Counted from the stretch's first letter, positions 1 to 8,916 are shown. The stretch is 63,299 nt of DNA from an uncultured bacterium (GCA_900549855.1 URPS01000009.1:1-63299), one strand, 5' to 3'. Numbers and translations are program-made. The notes: generated by a model not told the origin, from the letters alone.

Positions 1-402
1 AAAGATTATCCTATAACGACAGATGGCTGTGGAGTTCCTATTTTAAGCATGCCACTTTATAATATGCTAATCGGATATATTAACTTATTACAATATGACA
101 AAATTATTAATTCAATAAAACACAATCCATATATTTTCGGTGGAGAAAATCGACTTGACACTGAGATTATTGAACACAGTGAAAATATCATAGCAAAAGT
201 CGGAGCCGGTGGACTTTGTATTGTTCTAAATTTAAAAAAAAGAGATGCATTTATTATTAAAATCAATGACTGCTCAATGGAAGCCAGACGTTTCGCAGTA
301 CTAGAAACTATTAACAAATTAGACTGGGGAAATATTTCTTTTGGCACAAATATAAAAACAATTCAAGGAAAAACCGTAGGCAAAATTTTAATTAAATACT
401 AA
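1..402 (+). CDS. L-asparaginase II-like protein, C-terminal part (5' end outside window)
   Basis: The frame is open from base 1, so the start lies upstream of the window. The visible 133 residues begin with a DGCGVPI segment, then a helix, then GGENRLDTEI, then KVGAGGLCIVLNL. These resemble the C-terminal part of the asparaginase II family (PF06089 type: DGCG, G-RFDT and K-GAEGV blocks), which is distinct from the classical AnsA/AnsB enzymes. Members are thought to hydrolyse asparagine to aspartate and ammonia. The protein ends convergently with the next gene: the stop overlaps its 3' end by 4 bases. The family call rests on remembered motif similarity in a fragment. Confidence 0.6.
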   Translation, partial: KDYPITTDGCGVPILSMPLYNMLIGYINLLQYDKIINSIKHNPYIFGGENRLDTEIIEHSENIIAKVGAGGLCIVLNLKKRDAFIIKINDCSMEARRFAVLETINKLDWGNISFGTNIKTIQGKTVGKILIKY

Positions 403-728
403 GCGGATAAAGATGTTGAAAGTCCTTCCATAATATTATAAAAATCTTCTTTTGGTAAAGTTGACATAGTTTTCATTGCATAAGACAGCAAGCTAACTTT
501 GTCATACCATCTTCTTGAATTAGAAACCTTATATAACCCCAAAACTCTATCAATGCCGATGCTTACATCAGACTCTTCGTTTTCTTCCTCATCGTGCATT
601 TCTTTTATTTGTTTAACAACATTGGTTAAATCACGAGATAACGCTCTGCGTCTATTTTCATCCATATCTTTTAATAACGCAAGAGCTCGCTCTGTATGCT
701 CATTTGAATCGTACCAACGTCTGTTCAT
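399..728 (-). CDS. hypothetical protein, 109 aa
   Basis: No family recognised. It is a soluble, helical, charged protein with an acidic stretch near the middle (DEEENEESD) and two RRWYD segments, one at the N terminus and one after the acidic stretch. No signal peptide or membrane segment. I chose the ATG at 728 over the one at 749 because GGGAGAGAAGG lies just upstream of it. A TATAAT lies further upstream on the minus strand. It is downstream of the small gene at 888-1151 on the same strand, but a promoter and a 13-base palindrome lie between them. Confidence 0.6.
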   Translation of the reverse strand: MNRRWYDSNEHTERALALLKDMDENRRRALSRDLTNVVKQIKEMHDEEENEESDVSIGIDRVLGLYKVSNSRRWYDKVSLLSYAMKTMSTLPKEDFYNIMEGLSTSLSA

Positions 729-830
729 AACCCTTCTCTCCCAATACACATTATAATTATATGATAAGAGAGATTTCTTGCAATCATACGTTTGATGGAA
801 ATAGAAAATTTGTTCTCTGATTAAACTATA

Positions 831-843
831 TTACAAAATGTAA
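831..843. promoter_or_regulatory. perfect 13-base palindrome, possible operator or weak hairpin
   Basis: TTACAAAATGTAA between two minus-strand genes. A related AGTGTAACTAA lies about 35 bases to the right. It could be a repressor site for the gene at 399-728 or a processing hairpin. Role not established. Confidence 0.25.
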
Positions 844-887
844 CTAGTTGTTTGCCATGTACAGCAATGACGCAAAGTGTAACTAAC

Positions 888-1151
888 TCATGCTTCTTTT
901 ATTCTAAACCAATTCACAAACTTGTTAAAAAGGTTGTTTGTCGGGATATCTTCTTCCTTGATATCAGAATCAAATTCTATTTCATTTTGATTCTTATCCT
1001 CCGAACGCTCAAACATGTCCTCATCTTCATCTTCTTTACGTCTTTTCCCTTGACGGAAATACATTCCACCACCGCCCATACCGCCGCCATCTTTATACGC
1101 AGCCTGAGCCTTATTGATTGGGTTGATATTACTATTAAAATCAAAAGACAT
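888..1151 (-). CDS. small highly charged hypothetical protein, 87 aa
   Basis: No family recognised. It has a short neutral N terminus with a glycine/methionine-rich patch (GGGMGGGGM), then a long alternating Lys/Arg and Asp/Glu stretch, and ends in an aromatic helix (FNKFVNWF). It is probably largely disordered. The start is supported by an AAAGGC ribosome site and a TATAAT about 20 bases upstream on the minus strand. It runs divergently from the phosphoesterase-like gene at 1238, so the 86-base gap holds two promoters. Confidence 0.6.
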   Translation of the reverse strand: MSFDFNSNINPINKAQAAYKDGGGMGGGGMYFRQGKRRKEDEDEDMFERSEDKNQNEIEFDSDIKEEDIPTNNLFNKFVNWFRIKEA

Positions 1152-1208
1152 AATTTTGCCTTTTTAATTATACATTGCATGTATATTATAACATATTTTC
1201 TACATTTT

Positions 1209-1232
1209 TGTGCTAAAATCATACTGTTGAGG
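1209..1232 (+). promoter_or_regulatory. extended -10 promoter and ribosome site for the phosphoesterase-like gene
   Basis: TGCTAAAAT (1211-1219) is an extended -10 element, placing the transcript start near 1226. GAGG at 1229-1232 is the ribosome site for the ATG at 1238. The same TGCTAAAAT occurs upstream of proS. Confidence 0.5.
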
Positions 1233-1237
1233 TAAAA

Positions 1238-2026
1238 ATGAAAAAATTTTTGAGCTTGTTTTTTACATCTGTAATTTTGTCCGGCATGTGTGGAATATGT
1301 GAAGCAAAAGATATGCGCTTTATACAAATTAGCGACGTGAGATATTCTGCAGGTAGTGACAATCAGACTTTTGCAAATGTTATCCAAGATGTTAACAAAC
1401 AAAAAAATGTGGAGTTTGTAGTATTTACCGGTGATAACTTGAATAAACCATCAACTGATGATTTGGACGGATTTATAAAAGAGGCTAAGAAATTAAATTG
1501 TCCATATTATATTGTCATTGGTGATAAAGATGTAAACAAATTAAAACACCTCAGCAAAGTTGAATATGTAAAATATCTAAAAAAACATATTCGTAAATAC
1601 AAACCTGAAACACCAAGCTATACCTTTATAAAAGACAATATTGTCTTTATTGTTGCTGATGGTGCAAAAGATGTAATTCCAGGAGCAAACGGATATTTTA
1701 AAGAAGATGTTTTGACTTGGCTTGATAACGAATTAACAAAATACCAAGATAAAAATGTCATCATTCTACAGCATTTCCCTATAATTCCGCCTTCTGAAAA
1801 AGAAGCTTATTACACTTTTAAACCGGAAGAATATATGAAAGTTCTTGCTAAGCATAATAACGTAAAAGCTGTTATTTCCGGTCATTTTGGGGTTAATAAT
1901 GAGCAATCCGTAAGAGGGGTAAGTCATATTTCAACTGCAGGGATACCTGATTATAGAATCATCGATGTTATGGACGCCGATACTCCTAACCCAACAATTT
2001 GGGCTCAATTAAAACAAGCCGAATAA
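1238..2026 (+). CDS. secreted calcineurin-like metallophosphoesterase-fold protein with altered metal ligands
   Basis: 262 aa with a Sec signal peptide (residues 1-23, cleavage after CEA). The order of blocks matches the metallophosphoesterase fold: SDVRYS near residue 33, FTGDN near 67, IGDKD near 92, QHFP near 178 and SGHFG near 211. The family consensus is DxH, GD, GNH(D/E), H and GHxH. Here the first His is Arg, the NH pair is DK and the last His is Gly, so several metal-binding residues are missing. The fold call is fairly safe; hydrolytic activity is doubtful. The 3' end overlaps the convergent next gene by 18 bases. Confidence 0.65.
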   Translation: MKKFLSLFFTSVILSGMCGICEAKDMRFIQISDVRYSAGSDNQTFANVIQDVNKQKNVEFVVFTGDNLNKPSTDDLDGFIKEAKKLNCPYYIVIGDKDVNKLKHLSKVEYVKYLKKHIRKYKPETPSYTFIKDNIVFIVADGAKDVIPGANGYFKEDVLTWLDNELTKYQDKNVIILQHFPIIPPSEKEAYYTFKPEEYMKVLAKHNNVKAVISGHFGVNNEQSVRGVSHISTAGIPDYRIIDVMDADTPNPTIWAQLKQAE

Positions 2027-2734
2027 CATAAATTTGCAAGCCGCAAGCGCTAAACCTTTAAGTCCGGCATAATCATTTTGACGCTCTTTGTTGATTTTAG
2101 AAAAATTCACATTCTCACCATAATTATATTTTTCTAAGATTTTTTTAAATCCGTGAACATTTTGTAATTCTTTGCTTGTTCTAAAATGTTCACGTAATGA
2201 TAATTTCTTTTCCGGCTTAAACTCTGGTGAAGATGCAATATTATCACACAGCATACTTCTTAAATTCATCTTTTTACCGCTTTCCGGATGGTGCATTGAA
2301 TGTTTTCTATGAAAATCTGACACAAAAGATTTTGGGAAGCCAAAAAGATACATTATCATCTTATCTGCATCATGCGTAATTGCATCAATAGAGTTGTTAC
2401 CATATAATTCCTTTTCAATCAATGCAAAAACAATTTTGTGATCATAAGTATGTTTTATATTCTTAACATAATTTTTTGCATAATTTTTGATTCTGTCAAC
2501 AACTTTTTTCAATGGAGATTGTCTTATCTTGTTTGCAGGATTAATGCTCAAAAGACCGGCAGCGCACTTAGCTCCTGCCGGTCTTTTCACAAATTTATCC
2601 ATACTTTCTTCAAACACATTCTGAGGTACACGGCACGCTCCTTGAAATGTCATTCCTGTATAATTCCCAACTCGATGTCGGTTCTCAGGAAAATTTTGAA
2701 AATAATTAGGGTTAATATTACACTTTATGTCCAT
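2009..2734 (-). CDS. hypothetical protein with HD...H...HHPE block, DUF5662-like
   Basis: 241 aa from the ATG at 2734; a GTG at 2749 is also in frame, and neither has a clear ribosome site. The central block THDADK...FHRKHSMHHPES has the spacing and His/Asp content of the DUF5662-type helical family, probably a metal-binding site. N-terminal residues 28-32 read MTFQG, one of the short F-(K/Q) motifs shared by several proteins here. No signal peptide or membrane segment. Function unknown. Confidence 0.5.
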   Translation of the reverse strand: MDIKCNINPNYFQNFPENRHRVGNYTGMTFQGACRVPQNVFEESMDKFVKRPAGAKCAAGLLSINPANKIRQSPLKKVVDRIKNYAKNYVKNIKHTYDHKIVFALIEKELYGNNSIDAITHDADKMIMYLFGFPKSFVSDFHRKHSMHHPESGKKMNLRSMLCDNIASSPEFKPEKKLSLREHFRTSKELQNVHGFKKILEKYNYGENVNFSKINKERQNDYAGLKGLALAACKFMLFGLF

Positions 2735-2791
2735 AATTAATTTTTGCACAAAAATTTTTTATTGCAACAAGTAATTTTATTTCTTTAAATA

Positions 2792-2823
2792 CTACATACA
2801 CATGATATGTAGAATTACGTAAT
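2792..2823. promoter_or_regulatory. two adjacent small inverted repeats in a divergent promoter region
   Basis: CTACATA (2792-2798) pairs with TATGTAG (2806-2812), and the palindrome ATTACGTAAT (2814-2823) follows directly. They lie between divergent gene starts at 2734 and 2866, where operators are expected. No regulator identified. Confidence 0.3.
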
Positions 2824-2865
2824 ATGTTAAAGTACTATTGTTTGAACATAGTGTGAGGCTTTTAC

Positions 2866-3723
2866 ATGAACAATAATTCTAATAAATATGAATACACTGT
2901 TTATAACAAGTCTTCTGCTATATATAGCACTACTGAAAATGAATCCGGCAGTGGAGAAATTTGTGTAGTTCCAGATGAGGTTGCAAACAAATTTAACTGG
3001 GGCGCTTTTGGGCTTGGGTTTATTTGGGGGATTGCAAATAAGTCCTACTTAACTTTATTTTGGCTTATTGGACTAAAATTACCATTTAGTTTTATCATTT
3101 GTCTTATTATGCAAATTTGGTTTGGTAAAAAAGGTAATACTTGGGCTTGGCAAAATAAACGTTGGGATAGTATAGAAAAATTTCATGAAGCACAACGCAA
3201 ATGGGCAATTGCTGCTATAATTACAATGTTAGCAGCCATTCCTGTAATCAACATTACAGAAAAAATTATATCTGCATCTGAACACACCTATAAAAAGCAA
3301 GCAAAAACTATGCGATTATATGATGTTGAAGGTATTGATTATTCTTTTAAAAAATTACCACAAAGGATTGTGGAATTTTTAAAAACTAATGAAAATTATA
3401 AAGATTTATATGATGGTAAAAAAATTGTAATTTACATTACAGGTGGTGATTGTCCAAATCGTGCTGTTTTCGAAGATTCATTGGAAAGCTATAAAAAGCA
3501 CTCTGATGAAGAACAATATTATCATTATAATGCTAAACCATCTAGTGGCTTTATTAAAGTCAAAAATGCTAAAGAAGCTAGAACTATTATGAAATTTGAT
3601 GAAATGTGCAATACATTTTGCATTGTAAATACAAAAAATAATGAAATATTTTCTATAAACGGTGTTGGTGATAATGAGGCAAGAAAGATAAGTTCTATCT
3701 TAGAACAACTTAAAGATTGGTAA
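2866..3723 (+). CDS. DUF2628-like membrane protein with unknown C-terminal domain
   Basis: 285 aa. Residues about 40-105 contain NWGAFGLGFIWGIANKSY, a hydrophobic span, then GKKGNTWAWQNKRWDSIEKFHEAQRKWA. That pattern is typical of small DUF2628-type inner-membrane proteins. A further membrane span follows near residues 108-125. The remaining ~155 residues are soluble and unrecognised. The start is supported by GAGG about 9 bases upstream. Substrate and role unknown. Confidence 0.55.
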   Translation: MNNNSNKYEYTVYNKSSAIYSTTENESGSGEICVVPDEVANKFNWGAFGLGFIWGIANKSYLTLFWLIGLKLPFSFIICLIMQIWFGKKGNTWAWQNKRWDSIEKFHEAQRKWAIAAIITMLAAIPVINITEKIISASEHTYKKQAKTMRLYDVEGIDYSFKKLPQRIVEFLKTNENYKDLYDGKKIVIYITGGDCPNRAVFEDSLESYKKHSDEEQYYHYNAKPSSGFIKVKNAKEARTIMKFDEMCNTFCIVNTKNNEIFSINGVGDNEARKISSILEQLKDW

Positions 3724-3777
3724 AATTTGTAAAAGAGAGAGTTCCAAATTATAAAATACATGAACTTTTTACAAATT
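3724..3777. terminator. inverted repeat between convergent genes, possible bidirectional terminator
   Basis: AATTTGTAAAA (3724-3734) pairs with TTTTACAAATT (3767-3777), with an added GTTC/GAAC pairing. It sits at the junction of convergent genes and overlaps the stop of the minus-strand gene. T tracts are weak. Confidence 0.35.
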
Positions 3778-4128
3778 AATAAACCTCAAAAATTCTTTCC
3801 AGAAACCATCTTTACCTTCATGCCACTTGTGTGCAACACCTTTATAATACGGTTCGTAATCTGCAATAATATTTCTTGGTAAACTTTTGCCCTGTGCAAG
3901 AGTTTGAGCAATAAATTCTAAATAATCGTCCTGCTCTTCTCGATATTCAAAATCCTGATATCTCAAATCCTCGTCTGCAGCATAATGCACTAGAGCATGA
4001 TAAGCACATTCTATACTCTTATCATCCCCATCCGGAAATAAAGAAATCGCTTCTCTTACATTTTTTCTTTCGGTTAAAACTGCATATATAAGTCTTGCAA
4101 CATATTTTCTATTCTGTATATTTTCCAT
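3769..4128 (-). CDS. conserved-looking hypothetical protein, 119 aa
   Basis: Helical, acidic soluble protein with no signal peptide. Segments such as CAYHALVHYAADEDLRYQD and REEQDDYLEFIAQTL look like a conserved core. No name assigned. It starts 6 bases after the lipoprotein gene on the same strand, so the two are probably co-transcribed. Confidence 0.55.
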   Translation of the reverse strand: MENIQNRKYVARLIYAVLTERKNVREAISLFPDGDDKSIECAYHALVHYAADEDLRYQDFEYREEQDDYLEFIAQTLAQGKSLPRNIIADYEPYYKGVAHKWHEGKDGFWKEFLRFINL

Positions 4129-4134
4129 AATATG

Positions 4135-4377
4135 TTAATAAGGATTTTTTATCTTAAAGTCAAAATTCGGATTTTTAGGTCCAAAATCTGAATCATATCT
4201 AAGTTTAGGTCCTTCTGATAAATCTATTATACCTTTTTGCTGTGTTTTTGGTGGTTCCACATACTGCTGAAAACGTCTTTTTGCCTTAACCATCGTTGCT
4301 GATTGCTTTGAGCCACAAGCTGACAAAAGCAAAGATGTTATGGATAGACATATGATAAGGACGCAGATTTTTTTCAT
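4135..4377 (-). CDS. small lipoprotein, 80 aa
   Basis: A lipoprotein signal peptide with lipobox LLSAC gives a mature protein starting at Cys21. The mature ~60 residues are basic then proline-rich and end in KNPNFDFKIKNPY. A signal peptidase II substrate is likely, anchored in a membrane. No family recognised. First gene of a two-gene unit with 3769-4128. Confidence 0.6.
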   Translation of the reverse strand: MKKICVLIICLSITSLLLSACGSKQSATMVKAKRRFQQYVEPPKTQQKGIIDLSEGPKLRYDSDFGPKNPNFDFKIKNPY

Positions 4378-4460
4378 AAGAAACCCTCACTACACCTATT
4401 TTAACATATTTTTAATCAATTTTATCCTGCTAAAGAATGATTGTTTTTAAGAAAATTAAA

Positions 4461-4479
4461 GGGTGCAATGAATGCACCC
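4461..4479 (-). terminator. Rho-independent terminator of the 4497-5117 gene
   Basis: Perfect 7-base stem GGGTGCA/TGCACCC with a 5-base loop. Read on the minus strand it is followed by TTTAATTTTC. Confidence 0.7.
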
Positions 4480-4496
4480 CTCTATAAACTTATATA

Positions 4497-5117
4497 CTAG
4501 TTTGACTTTTCTGTTTCTTTTACACCTTTATAAAATTCATTTGTAATCAACTGTGAATATTTTTTCTTCTCGCTAACAGATAATGCTAATTTTTCAGAAC
4601 CGTCAGAAGTGGTTACACTTGCTATAACTCCGGATATATCTGAAAATGGAAGTTTTGTAACGTGAGCTTCAAATTTTGCATAAGGAACAGATTTGCCGTA
4701 AATATTCATATTGCCACGATTAGTAACTTTAATATCCTGTACCGTAATTGCTTGATACTTAAACTTCTCTGATAAATCTTTTAACTTTTTATCAACGTTA
4801 TTACTTTTAATATCCTGCTGAGTTAAAAGGGGTTTTTTGCCGGAATCAACAATAATCATTTTCTGACCGGAAGCTCTATGTTCCGCTATAACTGCTTTAT
4901 AACCTACAAGGTTCACAGCATTATCAATCTGGAATTCTTCATTCAAACCTGAAAAATTACCAATTTTTTTAGCACTCTCAAATGCGTGTTCTTGAATAAA
5001 TCCTGTTACACTAACTTTTACAGCTTCTACATATTTTTGTCCGCCAATAGCGTTAAATCCCATAATTGCAAGAACCAGCAAAAATGCATTGAAAATTATC
5101 TTTATTAATCTAAACAT
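4497..5117 (-). CDS. membrane-anchored hypothetical protein, 206 aa
   Basis: A single N-terminal hydrophobic segment (about residues 3-22) acts as anchor or signal. The rest is soluble, mixed alpha/beta. No family recognised. I chose the ATG at 5117: AGAGGTG ends 7 bases upstream, whereas the in-frame GTG at 5126 lies inside that ribosome site. It is divergent from mutS with only 39 bases between start codons. A minus-strand TATAAT lies in that gap. Confidence 0.6.
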   Translation of the reverse strand: MFRLIKIIFNAFLLVLAIMGFNAIGGQKYVEAVKVSVTGFIQEHAFESAKKIGNFSGLNEEFQIDNAVNLVGYKAVIAEHRASGQKMIIVDSGKKPLLTQQDIKSNNVDKKLKDLSEKFKYQAITVQDIKVTNRGNMNIYGKSVPYAKFEAHVTKLPFSDISGVIASVTTSDGSEKLALSVSEKKKYSQLITNEFYKGVKETEKSN

Positions 5118-5143
5118 TACTTGCACCTCTAGTGTATATTTAG

Positions 5144-5149
5144 TACAAT
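5144..5149 (+). promoter_or_regulatory. -10 hexamer of mutS, leaderless arrangement
   Basis: TACAAT ends 7 bases before the mutS ATG, so transcription should begin at or one base before the start codon. No Shine-Dalgarno sequence is present. Confidence 0.4.
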
Positions 5150-5156
5150 TATAACT

Positions 5157-7736
5157 ATGACAAAGCCTGAAATCAATCTAGTTAATACGAGTGATGTAAA
5201 TATAGAAGATGCGACTCCTGCGATGCAGAAGTTTTTAGAAATTAAGCGTGAACATCCCGATTGTTTGCTTCTTTACAGAATGGGTGATTTTTATGAAACA
5301 TTTTTTGAAGATGCTGTTACGATGTCCAGAGAACTCGAATTAACTCTGACAGGTCGTGATTGTGGTGCGAAGTTAGGTAGAATTCCACTTGCAGGAATCC
5401 CTGTTAAAGCGATTGACGGATACCTTGAAAAACTTGTTGCAAAAGATATCAAAGTCGCAATATGCGAACAATTAGAAGACCCTAAATTGGCTAAGGGAAT
5501 TGTAAAACGAGGTGTAGTTAGAATAATTACTGCCGGAACTATTTTGGAAAGCAATTTTCTTAATCAAAACAGCAACAATTATATGTGTGCAATCTATAAG
5601 GCAAAAGACGGCAAAGAAGAAAAATGGGGATTTGCATACACAGATATTTCTACAGGAGAATTTAAGGCGACTCAATTGAATTTTGAAACACTTTTAACTG
5701 AGCTCGCAAGGATTCAGCCGGCAGAAATTGTAGCACAAGCAAAAAAAATGAAACTTCAGCCGTTTCAAATTGTGCCGGAAGAAACCGTTGATTTGCCTGA
5801 TGAAATATTGAATATTTATAACTGTTCAAAAGTTCCGGAAAAAGTTTTTGAAGAAAATTTTGCAAAAGAAAATCTTAAACAAGTGTTTAAAATTTCTGAT
5901 TTAGATGCAATCGGATATAATACTTGTCCGATTGGTTTTAGAGCAGCTGCAGGATTGTTGGCTTATATTTGGGAAAACACAAAAGAAGGTTTTCCTAAAT
6001 TTGAAAGAATTGAAACATATGAGCTTTCCGAATACATGTCGATTGATGCAGGAACTCGAAAAAATTTAGAACTTACAGAAACACTTAGAGAAAAAAATAA
6101 ATACGGGTCTTTATTATGGGCGATTGATAAAACATCTACAAACATGGGTGCAAGACTCCTTAAATCTTGGATTTGCCAGCCACTGAAAGACTTAAATCGT
6201 ATTCTTAAGCGTCAAGAAGTTGTTAAAAGTCTTGTAGAAAATTCTTCCGTAAGATATGATATTCAATCAAAACTTAGAGGGATTTATGATATCCAGCGGC
6301 TTTCTACCAAGTTGAGTAATATTTCAGCGACTCCGAGAGATTTTTTGAGCTTAAAAACATCACTTCAAGCTCTTCCGGAATTGGTAGAAATAGTTAAATC
6401 TGTCGATTTAAAGATATTTTCTAATATAGAAAATGATTTAAATAAATTGAGTGATTATGCCGAAATTATTGAGAAAACAATAAAAGAAGATGCGCCAATT
6501 ACTATAAAAGAAGGTGGAGTGATTAAATCCGGTGTAAGCTCTGATTTGGACTATCTTAGAGATTTGATGTACAACGGCGAAAATTGGCTCAAAGATTTTG
6601 AACAAAGAGAAAAAGACAGAACAGGTATTAATATTCTAAAAGTTGGTTATAATAGAGTGTTTGGTTACTTTATAGAAGTCACGAATTCAAATCTTAGCAA
6701 AGTTCCGCCTGATTATATAAGAAAACAAACCCTAACCGGCGCTGAAAGATTTATCACTGATGAACTTAAAAAACATGAGGATGAAGTTTTAACCGCACAA
6801 GTTAAAGCGTTTGAGCTTGAGCATAAATTATTCAGTAAATTTAGAGATTACTCAAAAGAATTTGTAACTCTAATTAGAGAAACTGCAGAATGTATTGCAG
6901 AGCTTGACGTGTTCACTTCTTTTGCAACAGTTGCGACAGAACAAAATTATATTTGTCCGGAACTCAATGAAACAGGTGATTTTATTATAAAAAACGGACG
7001 TCACCCAGTTTTAGAACAAATTTTACCGCTTGGAACGTATGTTGCCAATGATATTGAACTTTCCAGCAGTGATAAGTCAAAAACACAATTCATGATTTTA
7101 ACAGGTCCGAATATGGCAGGTAAATCGACTTATATGCGTCAAAACGCTTTGATTGCTATTCTTGCGCAAATAGGTTCTTTTATTCCGGCTGACTTTGGAC
7201 AAATTGGAATTGTTGATAAAATTTTCACTCGTGTTGGTGCAAGTGATGATTTAACACTTGGTAAATCAACGTTTATGGTAGAAATGTCCGAAACAGCATG
7301 CATATTAAATAACGCAACACAAAAAAGTCTTATTTTAATAGACGAAATCGGACGTGGAACAAGTACCTATGACGGCGTTGCAATTGCTTGGTCAGTAGCA
7401 GAATATATAGCTTCAAAAATTGGAGCAAGGTGTATTTTTGCAACTCACTATCACGAGTTGAATGTCATGACAAAAACATTCCCACAAATAAAGAATTATA
7501 GAATTACAATCAGCGAAGAAAACGGAGAAATCGAATTCCTAAGAAAGATTGTCCCTGGTGGGGCAAGCAAGAGTTACGGTATTCAAGTTGCCAAAATGGC
7601 AGGCTTACCGAATACCGTAATCAAGCGTTCTGAAGAACTTATGGTTAAGATGCAGAAAGATTTTTCTAAGAACCTTGCCGGTCGTAAAAAAGAGGCTGAT
7701 ATAGAATTTGAAACTCCACAATTGAACCTGTTTTAG
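5157..7736 (+). CDS. mutS: DNA mismatch repair ATPase MutS
   Basis: 859 aa, usual full length. The N-terminal mismatch-binding domain carries YRMGDFYETFF, with the Phe-x-Glu that reads the mispair. The C-terminal ATPase has Walker A GPNMAGKSTYMRQ, Walker B LILIDEIGRGTSTYDG and THYHEL. MutS binds mismatches and recruits MutL; no mutL is in this window. The last five residues, QLNLF, resemble the beta-clamp binding pentapeptide (QL-D/S-LF), placed at the extreme C terminus. No ribosome site precedes the ATG. A terminator hairpin follows at 7812-7843. Confidence 0.97.
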   Translation: MTKPEINLVNTSDVNIEDATPAMQKFLEIKREHPDCLLLYRMGDFYETFFEDAVTMSRELELTLTGRDCGAKLGRIPLAGIPVKAIDGYLEKLVAKDIKVAICEQLEDPKLAKGIVKRGVVRIITAGTILESNFLNQNSNNYMCAIYKAKDGKEEKWGFAYTDISTGEFKATQLNFETLLTELARIQPAEIVAQAKKMKLQPFQIVPEETVDLPDEILNIYNCSKVPEKVFEENFAKENLKQVFKISDLDAIGYNTCPIGFRAAAGLLAYIWENTKEGFPKFERIETYELSEYMSIDAGTRKNLELTETLREKNKYGSLLWAIDKTSTNMGARLLKSWICQPLKDLNRILKRQEVVKSLVENSSVRYDIQSKLRGIYDIQRLSTKLSNISATPRDFLSLKTSLQALPELVEIVKSVDLKIFSNIENDLNKLSDYAEIIEKTIKEDAPITIKEGGVIKSGVSSDLDYLRDLMYNGENWLKDFEQREKDRTGINILKVGYNRVFGYFIEVTNSNLSKVPPDYIRKQTLTGAERFITDELKKHEDEVLTAQVKAFELEHKLFSKFRDYSKEFVTLIRETAECIAELDVFTSFATVATEQNYICPELNETGDFIIKNGRHPVLEQILPLGTYVANDIELSSSDKSKTQFMILTGPNMAGKSTYMRQNALIAILAQIGSFIPADFGQIGIVDKIFTRVGASDDLTLGKSTFMVEMSETACILNNATQKSLILIDEIGRGTSTYDGVAIAWSVAEYIASKIGARCIFATHYHELNVMTKTFPQIKNYRITISEENGEIEFLRKIVPGGASKSYGIQVAKMAGLPNTVIKRSEELMVKMQKDFSKNLAGRKKEADIEFETPQLNLF

Positions 7737-7811
7737 AAAGTTATTGGTGCTTTAAATGCATCCTACAATTTTTCTACTTAAAAAGAATTCAATTAACGCA
7801 ATTTTTTAATT

Positions 7812-7843
7812 AAAAAAGGATGACTTTTTAGCCATCCTTTTTT
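7812..7843. terminator. bidirectional terminator between mutS and the coiled-coil gene
   Basis: AAAAAAGGATG (7812-7822) pairs with CATCCTTTTTT (7833-7843) around a 10-base loop. A and T tracts on both sides let it serve both convergent genes. Confidence 0.8.
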
Positions 7844-7864
7844 ATAAAAACCATTTTAATTTAC

Positions 7865-8461
7865 TTATTGCATTTTGAAATCTTGAACATATTCAGGACG
7901 TTGATTTGCATAATTTGCTTGCTGTTCATCAGCTTCAACTCTTCTTCTCTCAAGTTGCAATTGACCATTTTTTACAACTTCTTGAAGTTGACCCAAATTT
8001 TGTTCTAAGTTAGTAAGAACTTGTTCTGCGTAAACTGTAGCACCATCTTTAATTCTGGTAGCTTCGTCATTAGCTTGAATTCTTACGTTTTCAGCTTCAT
8101 CCATAGCTTTACGCTTAATTTCTTCGCAATCAGTTATAACTTGTTCTTTAATCTTTTCTGCTTCTCTTTGAACAGCTCTAAGTAAATCTGATTCGCTTAA
8201 TAATCTGTTAGCTTCTGCTTGCGCATCAGCAACAATTTTTTCAGCTCTTTGTTGAGCTTCGTACTGCAATTCATCCTTGCGTCTTAAAAGAGCTCTTGCT
8301 TCTTTTATTTCATCAGGAAGAGCCGCATATAATTTATCAAGAATGTTTGTTACAGTGTCTTTTCTTACAATAGAAAATCCCAATAGCGGCATTCCCTTAT
8401 TATCAAGAGCTTCTTCAAGCTCATTCATTAAACCGTAAATAACATCTTGTTGTGAATTCAT
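7865..8461 (-). CDS. long coiled-coil protein (ATP synthase b-like / DivIVA-like)
   Basis: 198 aa. A compact N-terminal ~55 residues (GFSIVRKDTV, LDKLYAALPDEIKEAR) is followed by an uninterrupted charged coiled coil from about 58 to 180. Automatic annotation often calls such proteins ATP synthase F0 subunit B-like, but there is no N-terminal membrane anchor, so a real b subunit is unlikely. A DivIVA-like or scaffold role fits equally well. The start has GGAG 8 bases upstream. Function unproven. Confidence 0.55.
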   Translation of the reverse strand: MNSQQDVIYGLMNELEEALDNKGMPLLGFSIVRKDTVTNILDKLYAALPDEIKEARALLRRKDELQYEAQQRAEKIVADAQAEANRLLSESDLLRAVQREAEKIKEQVITDCEEIKRKAMDEAENVRIQANDEATRIKDGATVYAEQVLTNLEQNLGQLQEVVKNGQLQLERRRVEADEQQANYANQRPEYVQDFKMQ

Positions 8462-8553
8462 TTTTTACTCCGTAAACTTTTATGATAGTCATCAAAATTG
8501 TACAACAAGTGATAGGTAAAAGTCAACGCATGACATGCTTTTGGGGGGAATTA

Positions 8554-8916
8554 TTAATTGTTGTAAATATCTTCGATTGAACGAATATCTCTCTCTATAG
8601 TTGCATTTATTGAGCCAATCAGCTTGTTAACCTCATCAACATTAACCAAACACATGTTTTTATCCAAGAAAAATCTCTTGTTTAAAAGTTTTGTCAAAAC
8701 CCCATAACACAATACAGAATTATATCGTTGAACATCGGTTTTGGTCTTCAAAATCTTTTTGTATGAATCCGGTAATGTTGCAAGAATGCAGCACATCAAA
8801 TCGTTAATTTTATTAGCTTTTATTAAACGTCTATTCCCAATATTAAATTCCGCACTAAAATTTATTATTTTTTGTAATTTCTTAAAATATTCTTTAAGCG
8901 CTATTATATCAACCAT
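8554..8916 (-). CDS. hypothetical helical protein, 120 aa
   Basis: Basic, helical, no signal peptide, no recognised motif. The ATG is preceded by GAGGGT 7 bases upstream. It runs divergently from rpe with a 72-base gap. Same strand as 7865-8461, with 92 bases between. Confidence 0.55.
   Translation of the reverse strand: MVDIIALKEYFKKLQKIINFSAEFNIGNRRLIKANKINDLMCCILATLPDSYKKILKTKTDVQRYNSVLCYGVLTKLLNKRFFLDKNMCLVNVDEVNKLIGSINATIERDIRSIEDIYNN

Noticed and set aside
852..1235. 127-codon plus-strand open frame covering the small charged gene
   Set aside because: The minus-strand gene has a ribosome site and a promoter; the plus-strand frame has neither and ends inside the next gene's promoter.
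7865..8461. ATP synthase subunit b
   Set aside because: No N-terminal membrane span and no other ATP synthase gene nearby; only the coiled coil is similar.
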